NCBI GenBank assembly: GCA_034359265.1
Contig: CP136891.1
Span: forward strand, 59,930,001 to 59,994,000
Origin: Canna indica
Taxonomy: Eukaryota > Streptophyta > Magnoliopsida > Zingiberales > Cannaceae
DNA length: 64,000 bases
Reading direction: 5' to 3'
Program-made: the position numbers and the translations under genes
The notes under the pieces: generated by a model
What the model was told of the DNA's origin: nothing
Databases searched by the model: none
What the model saw: only the letters and a program-made list of their open reading frames with translations
In this document: positions 30,355 to 40,594 of the stretch, piece after piece
How positions within the stretch are numbered: position 1 is the first letter of the stretch
Layout of the letters: the number at the start of each line of letters is the position of its first letter

Positions 30355-30650
30355 GTCTTCAGCAACGGCTATCAGCAACGGCCGCTCAAGCCGTTGCTAT
30401 TTGCAACGGCATTCTTACGGCCGCTCGAGCTATTGCAAATATGTTGTATCTGCAACGGCTTTCTAATGGACATGCGAGCCATTGCTGATAATGTTAATTA
30501 TCAGCAACGGCTTTCTAATAGATAAGTGAGCCGTTGCAGATGATAACTTATTAGCAACGGCTTGTTAACGGACAAGTGAGCCGTTGCTGATGATAACTTA
30601 TCAGCAACGGCTTTCTAACGGGCGAGTGAACCGTTGCTGATAAGTTTATA
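30355..30650 (+). repeat. Left subterminal repeats of the CACTA element
   Basis: Alternating direct and inverted copies of ATCAGCAACGGCTTTCTAA and GTGAGCCGTTGCTGATAA occur every 40-60 bases, for at least eight motif copies. In CACTA elements such motifs bind the TNPA-type protein. Confidence 0.9.
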
Positions 30651-31096
30651 TAGGTCGCAGATCGCGCCCGCCCCTTCTTCCTCCCGCTGCTGCCGCCGCC
30701 GCTCCTGCTGTCGCCTCTCGCCGCCGCTGCCGACGCCGACGACTCCTCCCACTGCTGCCGACGCCGCGCTGGTATGTGCCCTCCCTCCGGCTGCCGTCTC
30801 TTCCCGTTGCGACCGGTAGAAAATTTGACCGAAACCCTAAAATAGGGTTTCGGCCGGCGGCGGTCGGCCGATGGCCGCCGCCGGACCTTGTACATTGGCC
30901 GAATAGTGTGTCCGGCCAGTGTACGCCGGCGCCGGAGTCCACCTGACTCCGGCACCGGAATTTGTAGTTTAATAATATTTTATTATTGTTTTTTAATTAT
31001 TTTTTAATTGTTAATTAATTATTTAGATTAATTATTTAGATTAGTTATTTAATTTGTTAGAATAATTTTTAGGGTTTAGATTAATTTCGGAATTAT

Positions 31097-31265
31097 CCAC
31101 TTCGAACGCGCGCCGGAATCGTCCAATTCGGACTCGCGCCGGAATCGTCCACTTCGGACGCGCGCCGGAATCGTCCAATTCGGACGCGCGCCGGAATCGT
31201 CCACTTCGGACGCGCGCCGGTATCGTCCACTTCGGACGCGCGCCGGAATCGTCCAATATGGACTC
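31097..31265 (+). repeat. 26 bp GC-rich minisatellite inside the CACTA element
   Basis: About six and a half head-to-tail copies of a 26 bp unit containing GCGCGCCGGAATCGTCCA, with a TTCGGA core alternating AATTCGG and ACTTCGG. The GC-rich array stands in AT-rich DNA. Open frames over it on the minus strand are artefacts of a 26 bp unit being read through. Confidence 0.92.
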
Positions 31266-31432
31266 GAATGGTCTCGAAACATTTAGAAAATAATCATGCA
31301 TCCGACGAGTTCATATGTTTCACGTACGCATCAACGAGTCGGATATGATTTAGCAAAACCTTAGATCCGTTCGGGGATTGTATGTTCGTGTAAAAGAAGT
31401 AGATGATCTTTTATACGATGTACAATTCTTGA

Positions 31433-31679
31433 ATTGTCCCTGATTGGACAATTTGGGAATATAGTTATTTGTACTGCACTTGCATTTTTATTTTAACTGT
31501 TATCTAATTATTCTAAATTTTGGCAACATCTCTCTTGTTCTTCGATACGCGCCCAGATGATATGCGTATTCGGAGAACTATAGGGAGATGCTGCCGAAAT
31601 TTAGAATAATTAGTTAACAGTTAAAATAAAAATGTAAGTGCAGTTCAAATAACATAAATCCCAAATGGAATAGGACAAT
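31433..31679. ncRNA. Long near-perfect hairpin, candidate small-RNA precursor in the CACTA element
   Basis: The left arm (31433 to about 31551) and right arm (about 31566-31679) are complementary over roughly 110 bases with about ten to fifteen mismatches. They share GCATTTTTATTTTAACTGTT-type and TAATTATTCTAAATTT blocks, and the loop is only about 10 bases. If transcribed, RNA would fold into a single long stem of the kind processed by Dicer-like enzymes. Rice CACTA elements are known to carry the miR820 precursor in a comparable position. Whether this one is expressed cannot be seen, and I do not recognise a known miRNA in it. Confidence 0.5.
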
Positions 31680-31727
31680 CTCACCTAAAGACATTAACCA
31701 AAGAAATTGTCATTGATTGACAGAATC

Positions 31728-33433
31728 ATGTCGGCTGATCGAAGTTGGATGTACCGACGTCTTGATCGTGGAGCTTTAACGAATGAGTTTCGATTAGGCG
31801 TAACGTACTTCCTAAAAGACCAGAGTTGGAGTTACAAGAGGTCAACGGACGATATCTGAAACCGAAGGCCCTATATGTGTTAAATAAACAATAGATCAAT
31901 AAAGATGTTTGTCAATGGGTAAAAGAACTCAGATTACCCGATGGATATGCTTCAAACTTATCTCGATGTGTGAACGTCGATGATTGCAAAATATCAGGGA
32001 TGAAGAGCCATGATTGTCATGTATTCATGCAGAGATTACTTCCGATCGCATTTCGAGATCTTCTACCTGATAATATTTGGGGTCCGTTGACTGAATTAAG
32101 TATGTTTTTTAGAAGCATCTGTGCAAATGTCGTTCGAGTCGAAGATATGTCTACACTTGAAAATAATATTGTTGAAATCATATGCAAGCTGGAGCAGTTT
32201 TTCCCTCCTGCATTTATTGACTCAATGGAGCATCTACCGATACACTTGGCATACGAGGCACGAGTTGGTGGCCCCGTCCAATATCGTTGGATGTACTTAT
32301 TTGAAAGATACATGAATCGTCTGAAGAAAAAAGTAAAGAACACCGCAGCTGTTGAAGGATCAATATCTGAATCGTATATCATCCAAGAAATTTCAACATT
32401 CTGCTCATTTTACTTTGAATCGACAGTACAGACAAGATTTGATCGTCTTCCACGTAACGACGACAGGGGTGTTCGACATTCAGATGGACGTTTAAATATA
32501 TTTTGTCACTCTGGTCGTGCTTTTGGTTCTCGTCCATCTCGACACTTAAGCGATGAAGAGTATCATTTGGCACACTTGTATGTATTACTCAATTGTCCAG
32601 AGATTGAACAATTCATTGAAATATTTGACATTGAGATGGTGCAAAAATACTCTATTCACAACGATCAAGAATTGGAGAGATTACGGAATCGTGATTTCCC
32701 TACTTGGATTCAGACTTACAGCAAAGATCATAGAGCTGAAATAGATGAAAGAATATTTGAGTTTGTTAGTGGACCGTCGCGACTTGTGTCGTGCTATAGC
32801 GGATATTTTATTAACGGGTATAAATTTCACACGGTTGAATATTCATTTACAAAGAAGACGATGAATGCTGGGGTCTACGTGAAAGGGACAACCTATGTTG
32901 AATGTGATATGGATTTTTATGGACTGGTGGAAGAAGTGATAGAGTTACACTACTTCGGCTTGAAATCAGTGATCCTATTTAGATGTCATTGGTTCGATAC
33001 AACAGAAAGGGGCATGAAAGTTCATCCAAAATACAAACTTGTTGAGGTTAATTACAAACCAAAATTGGCAGCAAATGAGCCTTTTATATTGGCATCACAA
33101 GCCAAACAAGTATATTACGCGAAGTATCCGGCTCGAAATAAAGATAGAGCAGATTGGCGTGTAGTCTGTAAGACAAAAGGTAGAGGAAAAATTGATCCGA
33201 TAGTAGGAGAAAATGATCCTCCTGGTTTCTATCAAGAAGATGATCTTCCTGCTGTGGATCGTATTATTCCAATACTCGAGGATGCAGACACAACGTTAAT
33301 TCAATTAGAAGTTGAATATGCTGATGATGACGATCATGAAATTGAGGAAGCTGGAGATGAAGAAGATGAAGAAGAGGAAGAAGAGAAAGAAGAAAAAGAA
33401 TTCGAAGACTATTATTCAGATGATGAGGAATAA
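31728..33433 (+). pseudogene. CACTA TNP2-type transposase with catalytic core deleted
   Basis: ATG 31728 opens MSADRSWMYRRLDRGALTNE, the transposase-associated N-terminal domain. A stop and frame change at about 31857 lead into KALYVLNKQ, a TAG, then VCQWVKELRLPDGYASNLSR. A 487-codon open frame from 31970 follows, with KSHDCHVFMQRLLPIAFRDL and the DUF4218 region. Its second half has DUF4216 (DFYGLVEEVIELHYFGLKSV, VYYAKYPARNKDRADWRVV) and an acidic E/D tail. About 400-500 residues with the Tnp2 catalytic domain, which should lie between the first two blocks, are absent. The protein would have been the DNA-cutting enzyme. Confidence 0.9.
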
Positions 33434-33510
33434 TTGTAAAGTATATATTTTATTAAATATATCTCTACTATTTATACAATAATCTGATTATATGTCTGTT
33501 CGACAGATAT

Positions 33511-35043
33511 GTCTGGTTGTGGTTATCGACGCAGGAGAGTTTCGGAGTCTCCGATCGGTGAGACTCCAGCACTTACTCATGCTGCTGATCCTCCTGTTGT
33601 TGATCCTCATGAGAATGATACTGCCGAGGCTAGTACATCCAGACGCAGGCGGCCACGCGGGCCGAACAGGTGGCAGCCTCCACCAGCCACAGAGTCACGT
33701 AGATTGATTAGCGTGATTGGGGAGCGGTAATATATCATGAATTATGAATCATTACAAATTCATTATATCATAATATAATATTAAAATTTATTTTTGTTGT
33801 GCAGGTTCGAGCAAGAAGAAGTGCCGAGGAGCATTTCTTCTACTATTCGACGATACATGCACGGGGCATGACCTACGTGGTCTCACGTGCCTAGCGAGCA
33901 CGTCGACATGTTATGGCGCGAGTTTGAGGCACGTATTATTATTTTATTTACATGCATGATGATATATTAATATTGGTACTGATATTATTATTTTGCAGGC
34001 TCGCTATACATGGGCCGAGGACCAGAGGCCCTTCATTTACGCTGCCTAGGAGGCTATTTCCCGGGCAAGGTACAACGGGCAGCTGGGGCAGGCTCGGTCC
34101 CAAGCGATGGCCCAAGCTGGGACCACTAACATCGCGGAGACTCGGGGATACGGCCCCGGTTGGATTACTCCGGATATATGGGACCAGCTCGTGGGGATAT
34201 GGTCGACGGATCGATGGCAGGAGGTTTCTCGGAATGCGGCTAGAAATCGCATGTCGGGGGGAGCAGCGCGTCACACCGGCGGCTCTGTTGCATTTGCAGT
34301 GCACGCGAACCGTATGGTAAGTATATCTTTTAATTATATATTTTATTTGTTACTATGTGTACTAATTAATGTATTTGTTTTGTAAATGTAGACGACGGTG
34401 TCGGATGACGGGAGTGTCCAGCGACCCTCCCCGATGGCGGTGTTTGAGCGGACTCACCGTCGAGCACATGGGACGGGGGAGTACATCGACAACCGCGCTG
34501 CATACATTATGGTAATTATATATTTGTTTAAATTATTCATTATATATTTATAATTTAAGTCTTATGATAAATATTAAACAAAAAATCAAACTCGAGTAGG
34601 AGACCTACAGCCAGACGGTGGTGCAGCGCGGGGGTACCCCCGAGGACTTTGACGCAGCATCGTGGGTCGAGGCCGCAGGTGGTTGGGACCATGGCCGCGT
34701 ATATGGCTTCGCAGATAGTGGTCATGCGCGAGCCGTACTAGGGCCACTTGGGGCACCGACCCCTCTGGTCGCTGGTGAGCAGCCGTCCACCTCTAGATCC
34801 AGTTATGATCATAGTAACAGAATAAGGACTCTAGAGGAGACGATCGCGCGTCAGACTGAGATGATGGAGCGCCAGAGTCAGACGATGGCAGATATACAAT
34901 CTATGCTATGCAACATGTCAGGTCATCCCGAAGCAGGCATCTCTTCGGCATCATCTAATCCATCGTCCTCGAGTCAGTCCACGCCGATGTACACTCAAGC
35001 ACTCCAGAGCCCGCCATATGATCCAGACCATCCTCCATCGTGA
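33511..35043 (+). pseudogene. CACTA second gene, Transposase_24/TNPA-like, five exons
   Basis: Exons with good splice sites are 33511-33726 (MSGCGYRRRRVSE...ISVIGE), 33805-33928 (SEHVDMLWREFE), 33999-34317 (ARYTWAEDQRPF...GPGWITPDIWDQL, HTGGSVAFAVHANRM), 34391-34512 (SVQRPSPMAVFERTHRRAHG) and 34600-35043 (DHGRVYGFADSGHARA, then a coiled coil IRTLEETIARQTEMMERQ and a serine-rich end). This is the plant Transposase_24 pattern found as the second gene of CACTA elements. TGA in exon 2 (HGA*PTW) and TAG in exon 3 (YAA*EAI) stand where Trp is expected. A relative lies reversed at 37.6-38.6 kb. Confidence 0.85.
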
Positions 35044-35324
35044 TCGTGAGATTTTTTGTTTGGATATTGAACTTGTTACTGATATATTGAACTTGTTCAA
35101 CTTATTTTGTTTGGATATTGATACTTCAATTTTGCATTTGAATTGTTTTTATACTATCATGGATAATTATCAATATAAATATAATTGTTTTGATGTATAT
35201 CTTGGTGTGTTTGTGATGTGTGAATGAATGTGTGTATGAGGGTATGGGTGTGTGAGTTATGTATCAGATAATGCATCAATGTATCAATGGAAATTTGAAA
35301 TTTTCAATTTTTCTGTTCCCAGGT

Positions 35325-35675
35325 TTACGTCATCAGCAACGGCTTTCCCACGGCCGTCCGTGGGAAAGCCGTTGCTAAAAGTGTATCGAAAGCCGTTGCT
35401 GATGACCTACAGCAACGGCTTAGCGACGGGGTTTTACTAACGGCATTGCTACGGACTCAGCGGCCGTTGTTATTAATGTTATCAGCAACGGCTCCGGGTC
35501 TGTGGCAAAACCGTTGCTGATAATATTTTTAGCGACAGCCTGAGCGGCCATCGCTGATAATGTTTTGAGCGATGGCCCGAGCGGCCGTTGCTGATCCGTT
35601 GCTAAGTTATCAGCAACGCGACTTTCTGTCACGGCTCTATTGCAACGGCGCGGCCGTTGCTGATGCCCATTTTTC
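35325..35675 (+). repeat. Right subterminal repeats of the CACTA element
   Basis: At least eight direct and inverted copies of TCAGCAACGGCT / AGCCGTTGCTGAT, mirroring the left end, run up to the right terminus. An apparent exact inverted pair, CGGCTTTCCCACGGCC and CCGTGGGAAAGCCG, lies at 35339-35374. Confidence 0.9.
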
Positions 35676-35689
35676 TAGTAGTGGAAGCG

Positions 35690-35945
35690 CAGAGAGGGAG
35701 AGGAAAGAAGAAACGACGAAGAGATGGTGAAGAAGAGAGTACTGCGGAGAATATTTGTAGAGAAAGGAAAGGGCGCAGACGCAAAGGGAAGTGTCGCGCG
35801 GTTGGAGAAAAATGGGCGCGAATTTTGTCGGAGGGGGAAAATGTAGAGCTTGAGAAAAAAAATGGGCGCAGAATTTTATCGGTTGGACGGAAAGCGAGTG
35901 ATCGGCGGAAAAATAAGAGCGAATACGAGAAAAATAAGGTTTTAT
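35690..35945 (-). other. GC-richer flank continuous with 30.0-30.3 kb
   Basis: Purine-rich on the plus strand, with leader-like CT-rich text on the minus strand. It resumes the phrase CGCAGAGAGGGA that precedes the CACTA element, so it is the same host DNA interrupted by the insertion. Overlapping open frames on both strands look non-coding. Confidence 0.4.
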
Positions 35946-36052
35946 AAATTTTACCAACAGAATATATATTTGTCGGTAATTTTATTGATAATATCAATAA
36001 AAATTATCCGTCAGTAATAAATCCGTCGGTGAAACCTTATTTTCTTGTAGTG
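35946..36052 (-). mobile_element. Right terminus of another CACTA-type element
   Basis: The minus strand begins CACTACAAGAAAATAAGGTT at 36052. Three subterminal copies of an ACYGACRRAT word follow (ACCGACGGAT, ACTGACGGAT, ACCGACAAAT). This is a typical plant CACTA end. The element would extend to the left and so could contain the captured-exon chain at 26.4-30.0 kb. The flanking bases are ATA. The opposite terminus is not certain. Confidence 0.7.
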
Positions 36053-36230
36053 ATAATTTAAGTGCTCATACTTTATGTTGGATTGTTGAGTTAATTTCAG
36101 GTTGAGTCGAGTACGTGGGCTCGATCAGAGCTCGGCTTGGGTGTGAATCAAATTGAATTAAGAGGCTAGATGAGATGAGGGTATTCTTGGGAAAAGAAAA
36201 AATGAGGGGGAGGATTATAAACTAGGGGTG

Positions 36231-36385
36231 AGAAAAAATAATTGGTTTTTAGGTTAACTGAAAAATCGGTCCTAAATCGAATCGGTTTTTTCGGTTTCGA
36301 ATTATATTTTTTTTTAATTCAATTTTCGGATTCAGGTTCGGTCCGCAGTTTAAAAAGTTCATCGATTTTGATTAATTTTAATGAT
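36231..36385 (+). mobile_element. Solo hAT-type terminal region
   Basis: It starts TAGGGGTGAGAAAA and continues with AATCGGTTTTTTCGGTTTCG and TTCAGGTTCGGTCCGCAGTT. This parallels the left end of the 14107 element (TAGGGGGTGAGCAAAA, TTCTTTCGGTTTC, GGGTTCGGTCCGAGTT). No matching right end was found, so it appears to be a broken copy of the same family. Confidence 0.6.
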
Positions 36386-36989
36386 TTCATTATTCTTTAT
36401 GATAGCTTCTTGAGTGTTAGTGGTCTGTACTCCTATCTTGATATAAGTTGATTCAAGCCACTAGACAATAGATATATTGTGATCAGTGACCCTAACGGTT
36501 TTGATGTCAATAGATATAAATTTTAGTTGAACCTGGAATTAAATTGATTTGGTGCTGAAATTGATTTAGAAGTCTTGATGCTGTAAATAATTTGGCAAAT
36601 GCAGGAATTAAATTAACTAGGTGTTGTAATTAATTTGGCGATTGCAGAAATTGATTTTTTTAATGCTGAAATCAATTTATTATTTGCTGGAATTATTTTT
36701 GGTTCAAGTTGAAATTATTCGTTGTGTTGTCCCAAGTCGAGGACCTTGTGAATAAAATAGATATATATATATATAAATATACAAAATTTGAGAAAGGTAT
36801 CCCATTTGGTACCTCATATAAGCATCATGTATAGTATTAGGATAATACTATATAGTGTTTGAGAAATGTATTAACTAATATCTGAACTAAAAATAGTACA
36901 TCATAAGCTATCATAAGCTATATTAGTAATACACTTTCAAAGTTCTTCATTAGCATGCACTAGAACTTTATTAGTAATAATCATTGCTA
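36386..36989. other. No gene seen; AT-rich DNA
   Basis: AT-rich sequence with repeated phrases such as TTGATTTAGAAG and AATTGATTT around 36540-36720, and a TATATATA tract at about 36760. No coding signal. Confidence 0.4.
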
Positions 36990-37082
36990 TATTATATTAT
37001 ATTATATTATGTTATATTATATTATGTTATATTATATTATATTATATTATGTTATATTATATTATATTATATTATTATTATA
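36990..37082 (+). repeat. ATATT pentanucleotide array
   Basis: About 18 tandem ATATT units, some with the variant ATGTT, ending next to the CACTA terminus at 37099. Confidence 0.9.
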
Positions 37083-37098
37083 GTGTATATTATTATAT

Positions 37099-38600
37099 CA
37101 CTAGTAAAAACATTATCATTTGCGATGACTAACGCGGTCGCAACGCCATCGCAGAATGGAAATTACGACGATATCAGCAGTCGCAAAATATCTGTTGCGG
37201 ATAGCCTCGTCATAGATTCTAAGCGACCGCCACGCCACCGTCGCCAAAGATGCATATATTGTGACTGCAGATATGCATTGCAAACCATCGCATAGTTTTT
37301 TGCGACCAAAATGGCGACCGCACGTGACCGTCGCAAAGGCCATCACACTATTTTTTGCGACGATTTCATGCGACTATGTAGATGGGATCTGCGATGGCTT
37401 TGGTTGTCGCAAAACAGTCGTATATAGATATATTTTTTTTATAAAAATAAAGAATATAAATTCTTGTTCCAATATTTTATTAAAATACAGACAAAAGATA
37501 GCAAATTATAATATATAGATATCAAAATATTATTTACATCGTATTAAAACAATAATGTTTACATCATATCAAAATAAAATATAAAAAAAGTACATCAATG
37601 ATCAAGCGGCGAGGGAGGCGGCGTGGAGAGGGGTTGCGTGGGGAGCACATCAGTTGGCGTCGATGATGATGATGGATCCGATGTTGATGTCGTCACGCTG
37701 AATGATGGGGGAGGTGGAGGAGCTGGAGCACCAGGTATGAAAGAAGATATATGTGTCATGTACTGAGTCATCTACGCCATATGTTGAGCCATCTGCGTCA
37801 CAATATCTCTAATAGACAGCATGCCATAGCAGTTTCAATCGCTGCTAATCGATCTTGATCCGCACGTGATGTTAATGGACCAGTGACGGAGGAGATGAAA
37901 GCAGACGACCCTGCACCATGTGGTTGCAACAACGCCCGTGTGTGGGCCGTTGTGCCAATGCCATATACACGGCCGTGGTCGACGCCTGCCACCTACATCC
38001 ATGCGTCAACATCAAGCTGATGCTGCGCAGGATCACCTCCCTGCTGGGTCACCAACTTACTATACGTGGCCTTTAAATAAAAGTAAATTAATTATATATA
38101 ATAGAACTACATTTTTCTAAAAAATATTATCTTATATTACCAGTACCATCTCTAGCCTCCTACTGATGAACTCACCCCGGCGAGGACCATGCTGGTATCT
38201 ATGTGTCTCCTCGAAGACCCTAAGAGGATCAGCAGGGATGAGCGTCCCCTACTCATCTCGCATCCCCTACAATAAAATAAATATAATTAGTTTTTCTATA
38301 ATAATAAATGAATAATAAAAATAATTATTAAATTACTTATCAATCGACGCTCAATCCAGATTAGTCCATGTCCCTTGAGTGCATCCATAGGTGTATCTCT
38401 GTTACCACCTATACTCACACACGCCTCATCCCGTGCCCAATGGAGGATATCTTTGAAAAGCTTCTATTGTAAGCTTCCCAAGAATCCTTCACATGCGCCT
38501 CAATGGCCGGATCCCAGGTATATCGGGCCAACAAAAAGTGAACATTAGCTTGATAAATTATGTCCGGTATAGCTTTAGATCGCTAAACATAAAGCATGAT
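37099..38600 (-). mobile_element. Partial CACTA element, second family
   Basis: The left terminus CACTAGTAAAAACATTATC at 37099 is followed by subterminal copies of TTGCGACGATTTC, TTTTGCGACCAAAA and their complements up to about 37430. Further in, minus-strand text belongs to a Transposase_24-type gene. No right terminus was found before the Ty3 fragment at 39066, so the element is truncated. The flanking left trinucleotide is TAT. Confidence 0.75.
37610..38560 (-). pseudogene. Transposase_24/TNPA-like pseudogene of the partial CACTA element
   Basis: On the minus strand the pieces, 5' to 3', are ARYTWDPAIEAHVKDSWEAY (about 38530-38470), PADPLRVFEETHRYQHGPRR (about 38235-38170), and then VAGVDHGRVYGIGTTAHTRA with RLAAIETAMA (37992-37798). 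They parallel exons of the gene at 33511-35043, including the DHGRVYG block. Stops separate them. The end has a proline-rich part that overlaps subterminal DNA. Confidence 0.75.
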
Positions 38601-39065
38601 AACTATTTATGTTAATATCTTAAAAACAGTTGTTTCATAAATCCTAAAAGCTACAACTCAAATGAAACGAACATGTGTCCATAAATATATCACCGAGTTA
38701 TCAAAATTCAGAGAATGTACAACTCAAATGAAACAAAGGAAGAAGTAAATAAAGAGTCATCCCTAATGGCAAGACTAAATAAAACAAGAAGTAATAACAT
38801 AAAGCTTTATTTGGTTACACAAACAACTGCTCATGCTTGTGCTTGTGTTTTGCTTGTGCTTTTAAATGATAGTTTCCTCACATATGCTCAACATGCTTTA
38901 TTTGGTTACATTTAAAGGTAGAATCCCCCCTTGGTTTTGCACTTCTACTTAAGTTTTGGTGGACAGTTTCTAAGTAAAAAAAACATGCATATTTGATAAT
39001 CTATATCATGCTCATATAAAGGTGGTATGGCACACTAGCATGGTCTAATCTAGAATTACCCAACT
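38601..39065. other. No gene seen; junction between CACTA and Ty3 fragments
   Basis: AT-rich with a repeated phrase CAACTCAAATGAAAC at about 38655 and 38720. I see no element boundary in it. Confidence 0.4.
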
Positions 39066-40135
39066 TATGACCTTGAGCTGGCAGCGGTGGTGTTCGCATT
39101 GAAGCTGAGGCGTCACTACCTTTATGGCGAGGCTTGTGAGATATACACTGATCACAAAAGCCTCTAGTATTTGCTCACCTAGAAGGAGTTGAACCTAAGG
39201 CAGAGAAGATGGCTGGAGCTGTTGAAGGACTATGATTGCACAATCATGTACCATATAGGGAAGGCTAATGTGGTGGTAGATGCTTTAAGTAGGAAATCTA
39301 TAGGCAGCTTAGCATATTTGGCTGTCAGGAGGAGGCCGTTGGCTCAAGAGTTGGCCTTATGCTTGGATGGAGGAGCAGTCTTGGCAGTGTCAGAATCATA
39401 TGCGCTAGTGGCCCACTTGAGAGTGCAGTCGGCGTTGGTTGACATGTTGTGGGCAGCGCAGGAGGAGGATATTTTTTGTGCACTCACTAAGGACCTGGTC
39501 AGGAGAGGAGATGCAGATAATGGGTTCAATGTGGACTCGGAGGGTGTCCTGAGGTTTAAGAACTAGATTGTGGTACCATATATGGTCGAGGTTCACAGGC
39601 AGGTGCTGGAGATGGCTCATCGATCCACCTACCCTATGCATCTGAGAGCCACGAAGATGTACCAAGATCTCGGGCAGATCTATTGGTGGAAAGGCGTGAA
39701 AAGAGAAGTGGCCGAGTTTGTGTCTAAGTGCTTAATGTGTCAGCAGGTGAAGACTGAGCATTTGAAGCCGGCATGATTGCTCCAGAACTTAGTGGTACCA
39801 GAGTGGAAATGGAAGAAGATAACCATAGATTTCGTGATTGGGTTGCCAAAGTCCGGAAAAGGCAGTGACTCCATCTGGGTAGTGGTGGATCGCCTAACCA
39901 AGTCATCATACTTCATACCAGTCAGGACGACCTTTTCAGCCGAGCAGTATGCGAGGTTATTTTTGGATCGAATCATTGCTTATCATGGAGTTCTAGTTAT
40001 GGTTATCTCAGATTGGGTCACTCAATTCACGGCTTGATTTTGGCAATCCTTCCAGGAGGCATTGGGCACTCAGGTTCGGTTCAGTACCGCATTTCACCAG
40101 TAGACGGATGGTCAGTCAAAATGGACTATTCAAAA
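39066..40135 (+). pseudogene. Ty3 (gypsy) RNase H-integrase fragment
   Basis: The plus strand reads [20 protein letters not shown] and [13 protein letters not shown] (RNase H). A stop, then [20 protein letters not shown] and [10 protein letters not shown] follow. Next is the H2C2 zinc-binding head of integrase with MAHRSTYPMHLRATKMYQDL and VSKCLMCQQVKTEHLKP. The DDE core follows, WKKITIDFVIGLPKSGKGSD and WVVVDRLTKSSYFIPV, then VMVISDWVTQFTA. Several in-frame stops occur. It has no gag, RT or LTR, and it joins directly to a malectin-like gene piece at about 40140. Confidence 0.9.
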
Positions 40136-40147
40136 GAAAGTAAGAGC

Positions 40148-40594
40148 ATGAGGAGATCTCCTTCACTTTTCACCCTCCTCTCTCTTTGTCTCCGTCCTCT
40201 TTCAATCTTCGCCGAAGATCAGGGGCTTGCTCATCAATTACGACTCGACCATCGACCTTTTCACCTCCGACGGCCTCAGATGGCTCGACAATACCAGATA
40301 CGTCGCCGTTGGCGATCCTCGCATCATCTCCATCCCAGGTCTCCTCCTCCCCCATCCGCCCTGGTCTCCTCAAACCCCTCAAGTTCTGCTACTCCCTCCC
40401 GACCTACCGCGGTAGCCGCGACCTCGTTCGCACCACCTACTTCTACGGTGGCTTCGATAGCTGAGCAACAGCACGATGTCACTTGTTTTCAATTAGATTG
40501 ATGATGGAACCTTCTGGACCACCATGAACACCACTGTCGACTATTCTGATGGCGTCGCACAGAGCAATTTCGGATCCACTGGTTCGATTCTCAG
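40148..40594 (+). pseudogene. Malectin-like domain protein, 5' exon fragment
   Basis: ATG 40148 opens a signal-peptide-like MRRSPSLFTLLSLCLRPLSI, then FAEDQ. After one extra G the frame shifts to GLLINYDSTIDLFTSDGLRW, LDNTRYVAVGDPRIISIPGL and, after another shift, YRGSRDLVRTTYFYGGFD. A last piece, DDGTFWTTMNTTVDYSDG, ends at a GTAAAAG donor. This order is that of Malectin_like extracellular domains of plant receptor-like proteins, which sit at the cell surface. The remaining exons and any kinase part are not found, and the frameshifts make it non-functional. Confidence 0.8.

Larger units (their letters stand above)
30339..35683 (+). mobile_element. CACTA (En/Spm) element with both ends, defective (5345 bp)
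   Basis: The termini are CACTACTAGAAACTTGG at the left and the complement of CACTACTAGAAAAATGGG at the right, with a 3 bp duplication GAA. Both ends carry dense subterminal repeats of the type CAGCAACGGCTTTC and CCGTTGCTGATAA. Inside are an internally deleted TNP2-type gene, a spliced TNPA/Transposase_24-type gene with two nonsense changes, a 26 bp minisatellite and a large hairpin. It inserted next to the captured-exon chain. It lacks the catalytic part of the transposase, so any movement would depend on a helper. Confidence 0.95.

Noticed and set aside
30551..30955. Overlapping GC-rich open frames on both strands
   Set aside because: They lie in CACTA subterminal repeat and leader DNA; the text is low-complexity R/S/P with no domain.
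31097..31265. Regular 26 bp repeats that could suggest a CRISPR array
   Set aside because: The units are contiguous without unique spacers and lie inside a plant CACTA element.
31041..31301. Two overlapping minus-strand open frames with repeated SGARPKWTIPARVR-like text
   Set aside because: They are produced by the 26 bp minisatellite being read in several frames, and there is no independent sign of coding.
33948..34320. Long open frames on the minus strand and in other frames over the CACTA second gene
   Set aside because: They are shadows of the exon at 33999-34317, which has the recognisable Transposase_24 text and splice sites.
35629..35997. 122-codon minus-strand frame at the right flank of the CACTA element
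   Set aside because: It spans the element terminus and flank, is rich in F/S/L from CT-rich leader-like DNA, and has no recognisable domain.
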